The translations under genes were made by a program, and so were the position numbers. A stretch of DNA of 64,000 nucleotides from Theocolax elegans. Its lineage: Eukaryota; Arthropoda; Insecta; Hymenoptera; Cerocephalidae. This document shows, piece by piece, positions 33,407-44,639 of this stretch. The stretch lies in NCBI GenBank assembly GCA_026168455.1, contig CM047426.1:63998488-64062487 (forward strand), in the 5' to 3' direction. Positions within the stretch are counted from its first letter, which is position 1, and each line of letters starts with the position of its first letter. The notes beneath the pieces were generated by a model. The model had not been told where the DNA came from. It worked only from the letters and a program-made list of their open reading frames with translations, and ran no database searches.

Positions 33407-33794
33407 TTTTTATTAAAAAATGCCGAAAGATTGAAATTTCAATCAGTTTTTTAACTGTCTAGATTGCCTTGAATCTAAAATCTACCAATTAAACAAATAG
33501 ACAATTACGAATTCGATTTAATTATTTTATTCAAAGTTTGAAATAAATAGTAGATGCAGTTGCATTTAATCACTTTGGTCTAGACAAACAGTTTGTGACG
33601 TCATAATATTCTAGGAAGGAAAAGCTTTTGCTTTATTTGCTTGAAACAATAATATCGTTATGGATCATATGTTGTCTATCTACATGACTATCAATTCTCT
33701 AAATTAATCTAATCTGTATTATCGATGACTTATCATTCATCGATAATCGTTTAAATGTATCGATCAATGGTAACTAATCCATTGATTAAAGTTA

Positions 33795-34520
33795 TTGATT
33801 AGGGTGGACGTGATTTATACGTCACAGGGTTATGCTAGACGCATTGTAAGAAACCTTGCTGTCTGCATGCGAAAAACATACCGTTCGCCTCTTATTCTAA
33901 TTAAAAACGAAGCGGAGTTAAACTCACTGCCGGTGTTGCGAGCGCAATCTAAAGAGATCTCATTATTAACCTCTTCTACTATTCAATCAAATATACCCGA
34001 ACAGTTGTAGTTTTTAAAACCAATAGCATATAGTACATTAACAATTGAGCACATTAATATAAATCGGTTGAAGAGTAATTTCACGTTACTTGAAACACAT
34101 TGTATTAATAATTACTATGATGTAATTGCTATTTCTGAGATATTTCTTAAGCCCAATGATAAAAATGCTTTGATCACTTTTGAGGGATTCGCTCTTTATC
34201 GACTAGTTAGAATAGGCAAGGAGGGAGGTGGTGTAGCGATTTATGTTAGAAACACCTATCGCGTGAAATTAATAAATCAATCAGAGGAAGTGTTTAATAA
34301 CTTACCTAAAGTAGATAGGTGACCAAAAGCCTCATACCCTATATAATTTTTCAAGGAACTTATGGAAATTTTACCATCATATACTCACGTAATTATTACA
34401 GGTGATTTCAACATTAATATGTTAACAGAAAACCTCGACTCACATTATACTAATAATATCATGGATCCTCTATCTAAACTTCTTGAAGCTATCAAGGACA
34501 CTACATCAAAAGCTAAGCGT
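33795..34520 (+). pseudogene. LINE ORF1 end and APE endonuclease fragments
   Basis: 33795-34010 ends an ORF1-like protein (VRNLAVCMRKTYRSPLILI). 34020-34322 carries the start of an APE-type endonuclease (INRLKSNFTLLETHCINNYY, EGGGVAIYVRNTY), and 34362-34520 a later piece with VIITGDFNIN, the D-x-N motif. Endonuclease activity would nick target DNA, but sequence is lost between the pieces. At 34520 it is cut by the Penelope sequence. Confidence 0.7.
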
Positions 34521-35736
34521 AATGATGTTTGTTTACAAACGTTCCTTTAGATTTTGTGAATGATATAATAATAGAAAAATGGTCAGATATTAGTTTATAT
34601 ACTATTTTAGATATTAATGAATTTACCAAAGCACTTAATTTAGTATTTAATAATACATTTTTTTCTTTTGTTAAAGATTTTTATGAACAAAGATATGGAT
34701 GCCCAATGGGATCACCGTTGTCACCTGTAATAGCAAATTTAGAAATGGAAAAGTTAGAGGGTATTGCTTTGTCAAAATTGAGTTTTGAACCAATGATTTT
34801 AGTAGATTTGTTGATGACATCTTTACGATAGTACCTGAATGTTTTGTTGATGAAATGGTTGATGTTTTTAATTCAATTCATGATAGAATTAAATTTACAG
34901 TAGAGGTTGACATTGATAAAGAATTAAATTTTTTAGATATTAAAGTTATTAGAGAGGATAAAAATAAAGTTAAATTAAATTGGTATAGAAAGCCTACTTG
35001 GTCAGGTAGATTTTTAAATTTCCATTCTCATCACCAGTTCAGTGACAAGATTGGTGCGTTGAAAGGTGTTATTGACCGTGTCGTTGGACTGTCACACGGT
35101 GATTTTAGAAAAGTAAATTTGAATTTAGTTAAAAAAACTTTTGTTAATAATAATTATCCGATAGATTTGATTAATAGAGTGATTGAAGGAAGAGTGAATC
35201 AAATTTATAATAGTAAATTAAAAGTTAGAGTAGATATTAAAAATGATGCATTTGTTGTTATACCGTATGTTAGAGGTTTATCTGAAAGAATAAGAAAAGA
35301 ATTTAAAAAACTAGATATTCAAGTTTTCTTTAGAAATATTAATAATTTAATTTTTTTGTTTAATAATTGTAAGGATAGAGATAGAATGGATGATAAATCT
35401 GGAGTTGTTTATAAAATAAATTGTATTGATTGTGATAAGTGTTACATTGGTCAAACTAGTAGATATTTGAAAAAGAGAATTTATGAACATAAATATAGTT
35501 TGAGGACTGTATCTGTCACATCAGGTTTGAAAGAGCATTGTTTAGATTTTGTTCATTCATTTGATTTTAATAATGTAAAAATTTTAGAACAAAATATTAT
35601 GAATAAATTTATAAGAGAAAGTCTTGAGAATATTCATATATTTAAGAATTATAAGAATGTTAATTTAATGTTAGAGTCAAGTAAATTAATTAAGATTTAT
35701 CATCCTATCTTAACTTTACTTAGTTTATTGGTGTGA
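34520..35736 (+). pseudogene. Penelope-like element ORF (RT plus GIY-YIG), copy A
   Basis: RT related to telomerase, followed by a GIY-YIG endonuclease. RT motifs: NVPLDFVNDIIIEKW, YGCPMGSPLSPVIANLEME, then a VDDIFTIVPE box shifted out of frame by a one-base loss near 34798 (GATTTTAG against GATTTTTAG in copy B1). The 34855-35736 frame is open: KELNFLDIKV, KPTWSGRFLNFHSHH, then the GIY-YIG core VVYKINCIDCDKCYIGQTSR near 35405-35465 and RIYEHK. The 5' end is truncated, so the start of RT is missing. Confidence 0.9.
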
Positions 35737-35815
35737 ATTTATTTAGGTGTGGGTCCTTGGAGTGGGGAGGCTTTTTTGAGAGTATAAATATCGTGTGGAA
35801 TAGTTTTTCATTTCA

Positions 35816-35855
35816 GTCCCTGATGAGGAGCAGCAGCGAGCTCGAAACGTCGGAC
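35816..35855 (+). ncRNA. Hammerhead ribozyme of Penelope-like element, copy A
   Basis: CTGATGAG (35820-35827) and CGAAAC (35843-35848) enclose a 4 bp stem II, GAGC/GCTC. GTC (35849-35851) is the cleavage triplet after a minimal stem III. Stem I is GTCC (35816-35819) with GGAC (35852-35855). All core bases agree with the hammerhead consensus. It lies about 80 bases after the ORF, where Penelope-like elements carry type I hammerheads in their repeat. Confidence 0.85.
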
Positions 35856-36347
35856 AGCATATTTGGGGTTAGTAGATTTTTGGTGCAGGGGGACAGTCAG
35901 ATTGCTTTATTAATAATTTGTTTTTATTTTCAGTTAGTGTTTTTATTTTTTATTTTTTATTTTTATTAAAAAATGCCGAAAGATTGAAATTTCAATCAGT
36001 TTTTTAACTGTCTAGATTGCCTTGAATCTAAAATCTACCAATTAAACAAATAGACAATTACGAATTCGATTTAATTATTTTATTCAAAGTTTGAAATAAA
36101 TAGTAGATGCAGTTGCATTTAATCACTTTGGTCTAGACAAACAGTTTGTGACGTCATAATATTCTAGGAAGGAAAAGCTTTTGCTTTATTTGCTTGAAAC
36201 AATAATATCGTTATGGATCATATGTTGTCTATCTACATGACTATCAATTCTCTAAATTAATCTAATCTGTATTATCGATGACTTATCATTCATCGATAAT
36301 CGTTTAAATGTATCGATCAATGGTAACTAATCCATTGATTAAAGTTA

Positions 36348-37070
36348 TTGATTAGGGTGGACGTGATTTATACGTCACAGGGTTATGCTAGACGCATTGT
36401 AAGAAACCTTGCTGTCTGCATGCGAAAAACATACCGTTCGCCTCTTATTCTAATTAAAAACGAAGCGGAGTTAAACTCACTGCCGGTGTTGCGAGCGCAA
36501 TCTAAAGAGATCTCATTATTAACCTCTTCTACTATTCAATCAAATATACCCGAACAGTTGTAGTTTTTAAAACCAATAGCATATAGTACATTAACAATTG
36601 AGCACATTAATATAAATCGGTTGAAGAGTAATTTCACGTTACTTGAAACACATTGTATTAATAATTACTATGATGTAATTGCTATTTCTGAGATATTTCT
36701 TAAGCCCAATGATAAAAATGCTTTGATCACTTTTGAGGGATTCGCTCTTTATCGACTAGTTAGAATAGGCAAGGAGGGAGGTGGTGTAGCGATTTATGTT
36801 AGAAACACCTATCGCGTGAAATTAATAAATCAATCAGAGGAAGTGTTTAATAACTTACCTAAAGTAGATAGGTGACCAAAAGCCTCATACCCTATATAAT
36901 TTTTCAAGGAACTTATGGAAATTTTACCATCATATACTCACGTAATTATTACAGGTGATTTCAACATTAATATGTTAACAGAAAACCTCGACTCACATTA
37001 TACTAATAATATCATGGATCCTCTATCTAAACTTCTTGAAGCTATCAAGGACACTACATCAAAAGCTAAG
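36348..37070 (+). pseudogene. LINE ORF1 end and endonuclease fragments, second copy
   Basis: Identical in its translated parts to 33795-34520. See that entry for motifs. Confidence 0.7.
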
Positions 37071-37780
37071 CGTAATGATGTTTGTTTACAAACGTTCCTT
37101 TAGATTTTGTGAATGATATAATAATAGAAAAATGGTCAGATATTAGTTTATATACTATTTTAGATATTAATGAATTTACCAAAGCACTTAATTTAGTATT
37201 TAATAATACATTTTTTTCTTTTGTTAAAGATTTTTATGAACAAAGATATGGATGCCCAATGGGATCACCGTTGTCACCTGTAATAGCAAATTTAGAAATG
37301 GAAAGTTAGAGGGTATTGCTTTGTCAAAATTGAGTTTTGAACCAATGATTTTTAGTAGATTTGTTGATGACATCTTTACGATAGTACCTGAATGTTTTGT
37401 TGATGAAATGGTTGATGTTTTTAATTCAATTCATGATAGAATTAAATTTACAGTAGAGGTTGACATTGATAAAGAATTAAATTTTTTAGATATTAAAGTT
37501 ATTAGAGAGGATAAAAATAAAGTTAAATTAAATTGGTATAGAAAGCCTACTTGGTCAGGTAGATTTTTAAATTTCCATTCTCATCACCAGTTCAGTGACA
37601 AGATTGGTGCGTTGAAAGGTGTTATTGACCGTGTCGTTGGACTGTCACACGGTGATTTTAGAAAAGTAAATTTGAATTTAGTTAAAAAAACTTTTGTTAA
37701 TAATAATTATCCGATAGATTTGATTAATAGAGTGATTGAAGGAAGAGTGAATCAAATTTATAATAGTAAATTAAAAGTTA
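37070..37780 (+). pseudogene. Penelope-like RT, copy B1, truncated
   Basis: Carries RT motifs up to the stretch corresponding to residue ~130 of the 34855 frame. In contrast to copies A and B2 it keeps FEPMIFSRFVDDIFTIVPE in frame, but it has lost one A in the GGAAAAG run near 37300, so it is broken at a different point. It ends at 37780 where copy B2 starts. Confidence 0.85.
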
Positions 37781-38904
37781 AGCGTAATGATGTTTGTTTA
37801 CAAACGTTTATAAGTATTAATAATACATTTTTTCTTTTGTTAAAGATTTTATGAACAAAGATATGGATGCCCAATGGGATCACCGTTGTCACCTGTAATA
37901 GCAAATTTAGAAATGGAAAAGTTAGAGGGTATTGCTTTGTCAAAATTGAGTTTTGAACCAATGATTTTAGTAGATTTGTTGATGACATCTTTACGATAGT
38001 ACCTGAATGTTTTGTTGATGAAATGGTTGATGTTTTTAATTCAATTCATGATAGAATTAAATTTACAGTAGAGGTTGACATTGATAAAGAATTAAATTTT
38101 TTAGATATTAAAGTTATTAGAGAGGATAAAAATAAAGTTAAATTAAATTGGTATAGAAAGCCTACTTGGTCAGGTAGATTTTTAAATTTCCATTCTCATC
38201 ACCAGTTCAGTGACAAGATTGGTGCGTTGAAAGGTGTTATTGACCGTGTCGTTGGACTGTCACACGGTGATTTTAGAAAAGTAAATTTGAATTTAGTTAA
38301 AAAAACTTTTGTTAATAATAATTATCCGATAGATTTGATTAATAGAGTGATTGAAGGAAGAGTGAATCAAATTTATAATAGTAAATTAAAAGTTAGAGTA
38401 GATATTAAAAATGATGCATTTGTTGTTATACCGTATGTTAGAGGTTTATCTGAAAGAATAAGAAAAGAATTTAAAAAACTAGATATTCAAGTTTTCTTTA
38501 GAAATATTAATAATTTAATTTTTTTGTTTAATAATTGTAAGGATAGAGATAGAATGGATGATAAATCTGGAGTTGTTTATAAAATAAATTGTATTGATTG
38601 TGATAAGTGTTACATTGGTCAAACTAGTAGATATTTGAAAAAGAGAATTTATGAACATAAATATAGTTTGAGGACTGTATCTGTCACATCAGGTTTGAAA
38701 GAGCATTGTTTAGATTTTGTTCATTCATTTGATTTTAATAATGTAAAAATTTTAGAACAAAATATTATGAATAAATTTATAAGAGAAAGTCTTGAGAATA
38801 TTCATATATTTAAGAATTATAAGAATGTTAATTTAATGTTAGAGTCAAGTAAATTAATTAAGATTTATCATCCTATCTTAACTTTACTTAGTTTATTGGT
38901 GTGA
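37781..38904 (+). pseudogene. Penelope-like element ORF (RT plus GIY-YIG), copy B2
   Basis: Starts again at AAGCGTAATGATG and lacks about 100 bases of the early RT (NVPLD to the TNNT region). It shares with copy A the base loss in front of VDDIF. The 38023-38904 frame equals that of 34855-35736, including the GIY-YIG domain. Confidence 0.85.
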
Positions 38905-38983
38905 ATTTATTTAGGTGTGGGTCCTTGGAGTGGGGAGGCTTTTTTGAGAGTATAAATATCGTGTGGAATAGTTTTTCATTTCA

Positions 38984-39023
38984 GTCCCTGATGAGGAGCA
39001 GCAGCGAGCTCGAAACGTCGGAC
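38984..39023 (+). ncRNA. Hammerhead ribozyme of Penelope-like element, copy B2
   Basis: Same sequence and fold as the one at 35816-35855: stem I GTCC/GGAC, CTGATGAG, stem II GAGC/GCTC, CGAAAC, cleavage after GTC at 39017-39019. Confidence 0.85.
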
Positions 39024-39239
39024 AGCATATTTGGGGTTAGTAGATTTTTGGTGCAGGGGGACAGTCAGATTGCTTTATTAATAATTTGTTTTTATTTTCA
39101 GTTAGTGTTTTTATTTTTTATTTTTTATTTTTTATTTTTATTATTTTGATAGATTCTTCGGGGGTGATTATAAGTAGGGGCAATCTGATTGCTCATATAA
39201 TTGATTGTAAGACCGATAAAAATATTAATTAATTTAGTA

Positions 39240-40000
39240 ATGATGGCATTACCATTACAATGATTAACCTGTCGTTGACTACAATCTCATCTCATATTGT
39301 AGCTTTATTTAATCGCTCTCTCAATACTAGTATCTTTCCCATGGATTGGAAAAAAGCAATATTACTACCACTCTCTAAAGTTGGTAGTCCCACAACATCA
39401 TCTGAAATTAGACTAATAGCAGTTTTTTTTCAGTATTTTTTTTTCAGTAGTTTTATTTTTCAGTAAAAAACTTAGTTGAAAGTCTGATATTCCCTGTATT
39501 TGGTTATCTGAGTGCTGTGTATTATGATCTAGATGCCACTTATCATTTCTATATTCAACGTCTGCTAAATGCATGTGTGTGATTTGTAATCGGCAATATC
39601 GCTAGGAGGGCGCACATCACTCCTCATAGGCTAAAGTTAGGTTGGTTGTCAGCAGTTACACATAGAGAATATTTTATTTGCTCGTTAGCCTATTCAATTA
39701 TTGCCAAAGATTCTCCAAAATATATTTCACATCGTTTTAGTATATTAGATCAGGATGCTAGCATATCTAACCTCACGCACTGAAGCGTAGTAAAAGTCAT
39801 TTTATATTACCGCGTCGTCTCTTTTGAACTCTCTCTGTCCATCCGACATTAATATTAATTTGGAAGATCTTAATATGGATGAATTCAGTAACTTTAAATC
39901 TGACCTTTACAATACTTTATTGAACAGAGATAAAAATGATTGGGCACAGAGAGTTCAAGAAGAAAATATCATCATTTACTAATATTGTAAACTAAAATGT
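39240..40000 (+). pseudogene. LINE reverse transcriptase fragments
   Basis: 39260-39466 carries an early RT stretch (FNRSLNTSIFPMDWKKAILL, then SEIRLIAV). From 39541 the 3' part of RT reads YIQRLLNACV, IARRAHITPHRLKLGWLSAV and REYFICSLAYSIIA, interrupted by stops. The RT catalytic core is missing between them. Together with 31501-34520 this may be one LINE split by the Penelope block. Confidence 0.65.
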
Positions 40001-40290
40001 TCTATAAGTTAAGGGTATTATATTGTTTAAGTTAAGAATTTTGTATCATTTGATAAATTGGTTAAATGCGTGCGTCAGATACCTACTACTGTTAAATTGA
40101 TTTATTTTATAAACTTCAATTATATACTAAATTCGTCACTCATCGATTGTATTGATTATATCAATTGCACAAACGATCTTCAACAGCCATCTGTTCCTTC
40201 AAAAAGAAACCATCAAGTTTTTCCCCGTCAAGATTCTCCAAAATATGTACAGGAAGTTGTTGCACACTAAAAAAAAAAAAAAAAAAAAAC
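40001..40290 (+). repeat. LINE or SINE 3' tail with poly(A)
   Basis: AT-rich tail ending in about 22 A at 40269-40290, a retroposition hallmark. Confidence 0.5.
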
Positions 40291-41238
40291 CGAGCTAGAT
40301 CGATGCCTAACGCATCGATCATTGCCGCGGTCGTCCATGTCACGTCGTCTGTTGCTATCTTTCTTTTATTTCATATCCACGACTGTGACGGTTATTTGGA
40401 CTACAGAACATAAGGAGTTCGCTTTAGTCTTTCTCTGCTCTTGCGATTATACATTACTCGTTTGTTCTTATTTATTGCTTTGGTTTTATTTTTTATTTTT
40501 GTTTTTGTTTCTTTGTTTCTTTGTTTCTTCACTTTTTCAGGTTTTGGTCTACCCTAACGCTGACTTATACTACTGAATATTTTTATTTCCGCTTCCCCGA
40601 CATGAACACGTGGTTATATTGACTAGGTCCATGGGCAGTATGTTAGTGCTTCTCGAGGAGGTCATGAAAGTCTAGTATAGAATCTGTCTAATTTCAATAT
40701 TGGGGGCGCTGTAATCGATTCTTTATACTATGCTCGATACCCTAATTCACTCTTTGCGGTTGTTCAGGGGAGCAAGACCAACTGTTTCTGAGGATTTTCT
40801 CTTCTCTTTCCTTTTTCTTCATTCTTCCCTTCTCTCTTCTTTCTTCTCTTCTCTCTTCTTTCTTCTATTCTCTCTTTTTTCTTCTCTCTTCCTTGGTTTT
40901 TGCCTAAACTAAAAGAAGGAGTTCCTATCACCTATCTACTCTCTCACTCATCCTTTCTTTCATTCTGAGCTTTTACATTCATCGTTTCCTTTCGCTCAAC
41001 TTTCATTCTACGAAAACCCTTTTTCCCTATCCGGAATGTTAGTCATTATTTTTATTAGTACAAAATCTCTATCTTCCTTGATTACCTCTGTTCTACTACC
41101 ACTGTTAGTGCGACATGTATTAGTGCGACTTTCGATTTTTAATCTATCTACTATCTTCCGCCTTTCACTCAATTCACTTTCTCCCTCTGCTCACTTATGC
41201 TTTTCCTTTCTCTCTACCCTATTTCTATTTCTGGTAGA
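40291..41238. other. R1-like 3' UTR and pyrimidine-rich tract
   Basis: Polypyrimidine (TCTTC)n-like sequence at 40795-40905 and again at about 41150-41230. It lies downstream of the minus-strand R1-like frame and may be its purine-rich 3' UTR. No coding content. Confidence 0.35.
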
Positions 41239-41925
41239 TTAACTGTACCTACTTCTATCATTTACACTTCGCGTGTCATGTGACATTATTGTCGCGGTTA
41301 AAGCCAAGTCTTTTTCTAAGTCTTCGGTAGCAATTTTTACAAGCATAATATCTTTAACCATCATGGTTAGTTTGTCTATTCCCTCTTTGGTCGTCATCAT
41401 CCTTTTCGTGTTTCTAGCTGCTTCTTCCATATCCTGTACATATTTATGCCGTATTGTTTCGTACTTCACACATGTCCATATAGCGTGTTCAGGGGTGTCT
41501 GCCTCTCCACATCTGCATAGGTCAGACTCTACAAAATTGAATCTTTTCCTAAAAGATTGGAAATTCCAATGTCCACTGAGTATTTGGATTAGCCATTTAC
41601 TCGGTCTAAACCAAAACTTTGCTAACCTTTCGTTTATGCTGGGTAAAACCTCATATGTGCGTCTTCCTTTTATCGTATTGTCCCATCTCAACTGCCATTC
41701 CTTTCTTATTTCCTGATTTAGCCTTTCTATTAATAATTTTCTTTCTCTTCGAGTGCCTAGTTCTTCCTCCGATTGAACTGTAAAGTTTTTATATCGGTAC
41801 TCTTTTCCTTTCCTCATCCAGTATAGTCCGATTCTTCTCTCACATTCTAAGTCAATCGGTAGGTGACCTGTAATTGTTGTAATAGATTCGGCCGAGATGG
41901 TTCTGTATGCTCCTGTAGTTTTCAT
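41239..41925 (-). pseudogene. R1-clade-like LINE C-terminal region
   Basis: 228 codons matching the end of R1-type ORF2: TTGAYRTISAESITTITGHL, then WFRPSKWLIQILSGHWNFQ and the C-terminal zinc finger CRCGEADTPEHAIWTC (C-x-C-x7-H-x4-C). The polymerase part is not attached. At 41925 it abuts a Jockey-like RT on the same strand. Confidence 0.75.
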
Positions 41926-43110
41926 CTTTTACTCTTAGAAATCCAAAATTTATTCTCATAGTCTTTGAAGATTATTCTAATAAATCTTTTTCGTAAAGAT
42001 TCTAAAATCAACATGACGCCATTGTAAGCCCCACCCCATGCAATAATGCCATAGGATGCAATGCTATGAAAAAAAGCATAGTAAATCTGTAATAGAGACC
42101 TTTGGTTCATAATTTTAAATAATTTTCTGAAAATAAAAAGCAAATATCTAGTCCTTTTTATTACATAGGACACGTGATAATTCCATCTTAAATGGCCATC
42201 AATATAAACCCCTAGATACTTGGCAAATTCTACTCTTTTAATTGGCTTATTTTTAATATTAATATTTAGTTTTTTAGGAATGCTATCACTGTAACTTCCA
42301 AATGCAATATAGTCAGTTTTATCAACATTTAGGTATAACTCGTTAGCAGCTATCCAATCATATATTTTTTCTAGGGCACTATTCATCAAAATTTCACATT
42401 TATTGCATGTTTTGCCCAAACACAATAATACTGTAACATTAGCATAGGACAACATTATACAATCCTTAGTAACAATATCAAGCAGATCATTAATATAAAT
42501 CAAGAAAAACAAAGGTCCCAATATAGTTCCCTGTGGAACTCCCATATTTACTGGTAGTCGATCGCTTTTAACTTTTTTTAACTCAACTCTTTGATATCTA
42601 TTAGTAAAATAATCTTTCAATAAATTAAGTAATTGACCTCTAATACCATATGTTTCCATTTTTATAAACAATATTTTATAGTAGCTATTGAAGGTTCATT
42701 AGCATCTATTTTATTAAAAATATGTTTAGTGAGAAAATTTAATGCATCATTTGTACTTTTATTTTTCAAAAAACCGTATTGTTATCAGTTAAAATTTTAT
42801 TTTCTCAAAGAAGTTTGGTTATTCGAACATGAGTAATTTCTTCGAAAACTTTCGCAATATTAGAAATAAGATAAATTGGTCTATAATTATTAGGAGAAGA
42901 GTTATTACCACTTTTGTGGATAAGAACAATTTCAGCTTCTTTAAGAGACATTGGCCACATTACTTTTTCAATACTGACATTACTGACTTTTTCAATATTG
43001 TTTATTTCTTCAGTGGTTGTCGTTTCGTTAATTCCCTTTTTATGTACATAATTACTCCATCCGCTCTATTCGTTGTACTGTGATTATAATAAATATTATA
43101 GTTTTGAAGA
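41922..43110 (-). pseudogene. Jockey-like LINE reverse transcriptase, broken
   Basis: Non-LTR RT. The 42671-41922 frame holds GVPQGTILGPLFFLIYINDL, then LSYANVTVLL where FADDT is usual, so both catalytic aspartates are lost. LNVDKTDYIAFG and AKYLGVYIDGHLRWNYHV follow. The preceding part (43100-42672) shows LIHKSGNN and NNYRPIYLIS in other frames with stops. It is fused on its N side to a truncated endonuclease start (IVSVNIRSLQANHK, about 43250), so most of the endonuclease is deleted. Confidence 0.8.
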
Positions 43111-43339
43111 GACAAATATTCATGATGCCATAAATTCTAAGTTTCCGTACATACAATGACATCAGGTTTTTGCCTTAATCTTTCAACAAATATATCCTAA
43201 TGTTTATGATTGGCTTGCAGACTTCTAATATTGACACTGACAATTAAAAAGTTATTATTGTTTATAATTAAACTTTCATTTAAAATATGTAAATCTTGAA
43301 TCTCAGTTTCCTCTTGATTCCAATTACCTATATATTCTA

Positions 43340-43760
43340 CATCCATTTTGATTCACAGTCGGTTAGATAGAGATGGATTGTATTCTACGTATCTTGGAAT
43401 TACTGGTTTTATTGGATAATCCGTACTTTGTGATTTCTTATTAATTTTAATTTTTAAGTACTCACATTCTTCAGTATCAGTCGCGACGTGATTTGTCTTC
43501 TTCTTTGTTTTAAATTTCTCATTACTGTATAAGCAATTAACATATTTAACAGTGTTAGAATTCGGACATTCTTTCACTGGGTGATTGCCATCACATTTAA
43601 TGCACACTACATCATTTTAACACTTAGCTGTACTATGATCGATACGACCACATTTCAAGCAAGGTGTCATATTAATGTGAACCTTATAGCCTCGTTAACG
43701 AGATCCACCAAATTATTAGTGCGATGAAGTAATTGGCCATCTAGCACAATTACACCATAC
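43340..43760 (-). pseudogene. Jockey-like LINE ORF1 with CCHC knuckles, broken
   Basis: Gag-like ORF1. Minus-strand frame with CLKCGRIDHSTAKC, a stop, then CIKCDGNHPVKECP and a third, damaged knuckle with CLYSNEK. Three tandem CCHC-type knuckles are typical of Jockey-clade ORF1. It is co-oriented with, and directly upstream of, the endonuclease/RT remnant. Confidence 0.75.
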
Positions 43761-43849
43761 TGATCCCACGTAATATTACCCGTTTTTCGTAGTCAATCAA
43801 TGAGATTCTTGGCATTTTCTCGAAATTTCTTTGGCATGCTATCGATAAT

Positions 43850-44322
43850 TTGCTGTTCCAACCCATTTCCGTCTTATCCATCACTGTCGGTATCTATCAA
43901 ACTCTCACAACTAAGAGACTTGATTACCTTTTTTCTTTGTTACCGCCACATAGTAACAAAGTGCGTTCGTCTGAACGGACACTGCATTTTTGTTTCCAGC
44001 GCCCGCCAACTTATACAACTACCTTTCAAAACTTCTTCACAATCCGTGCTATAGATCTTTGGGATTCTTTACCGATCGAGCTATGCCTCAGTGTTAATAT
44101 TAACATCTTCAAAAATAAATTGTTCAAATATTTAATTAATATAAGCAGTTTTTAGTTGTATGTTTAGTTATATTAATTCTAGTTTACTTTAGTTTATAAG
44201 AGAGCACAGAAATTTTTAATTTAATATTCTCTGCTTTGTAAAATATTGTATCAACTATTCTATTGCCTTAAGATTGATTACAATCTAGGCATTAATAAAT
44301 TCTTTATCAATCAATCAATGTC
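43850..44322 (+). pseudogene. LINE RT 3' end and 3' UTR with (ATCA)n tail
   Basis: 43850-44155 encodes an RT C-terminal end with FFTIRAIDLWDSLPIEL and a KNKLFKYL end. A ~170 base UTR follows, ending in ATCAATCAATCAATG, a simple-repeat tail common in CR1/Jockey-like LINEs. A (TC)n run starts at 44321. Confidence 0.7.
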
Positions 44323-44346
44323 TCTCTCTCTCTCTCTCTCTCTCAC
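44321..44346. repeat. (TC)n microsatellite
   Basis: About 12 TC units at the end of the LINE 3' tail. Confidence 0.9.
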
Positions 44347-44639
44347 TCTCTGAGAGATTATTATTTATATAGGGCATTATTGAGCCGCCTGTCCCGTCAT
44401 TGTAGGTGTTGCCTGGTCGGGGTCATGGCGTTGCTTCTCTTGTTTTTTTTATATTCATGTTTCGACGAGTCTATCGTATTTTATGTTTGTTACGCGTCAA
44501 CTAGATGCTGTTATATTTTATATTTTACATTATTTTATCGTACTTTGTACTACCTTTTTGTATTATTTTGCTAACCATTTTTGTACCAACTCGTGCTACT
44601 TTGGGGGTTAACTCCCGTAGCCCAATAAAGTTTTTATCA

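Larger units (their letters stand above)
33407..35959 (+). repeat. Tandem duplication, copy 1 (LINE EN plus Penelope)
   Basis: 2553 bp unit repeated from 35960. Encoded frames at 33795 and 36348, 34068 and 36621, and 34362 and 36915 are identical, so the duplication is very recent or artificial. The boundary lies in TTTTTATTAAAAAA, with T-rich runs at all three junctions. Confidence 0.85.
35960..39138 (+). repeat. Tandem duplication, copy 2 with an extra ~615 bp
   Basis: Repeats 33407-35959 and carries an additional partial Penelope copy inserted at about 37780, where the sequence jumps from the KLKV codons back to AAGCGTAATGATG. Confidence 0.85.

Noticed and set aside
40730..41242. Phe/Ser/Leu-rich plus-strand frames suggesting a membrane protein
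   Set aside because: They come from a polypyrimidine tract; low-complexity translation, not a gene.
41273..41716. Plus-strand 147-codon frame
   Set aside because: Antisense shadow of the R1-like C-terminal frame, which has the zinc-finger signature.
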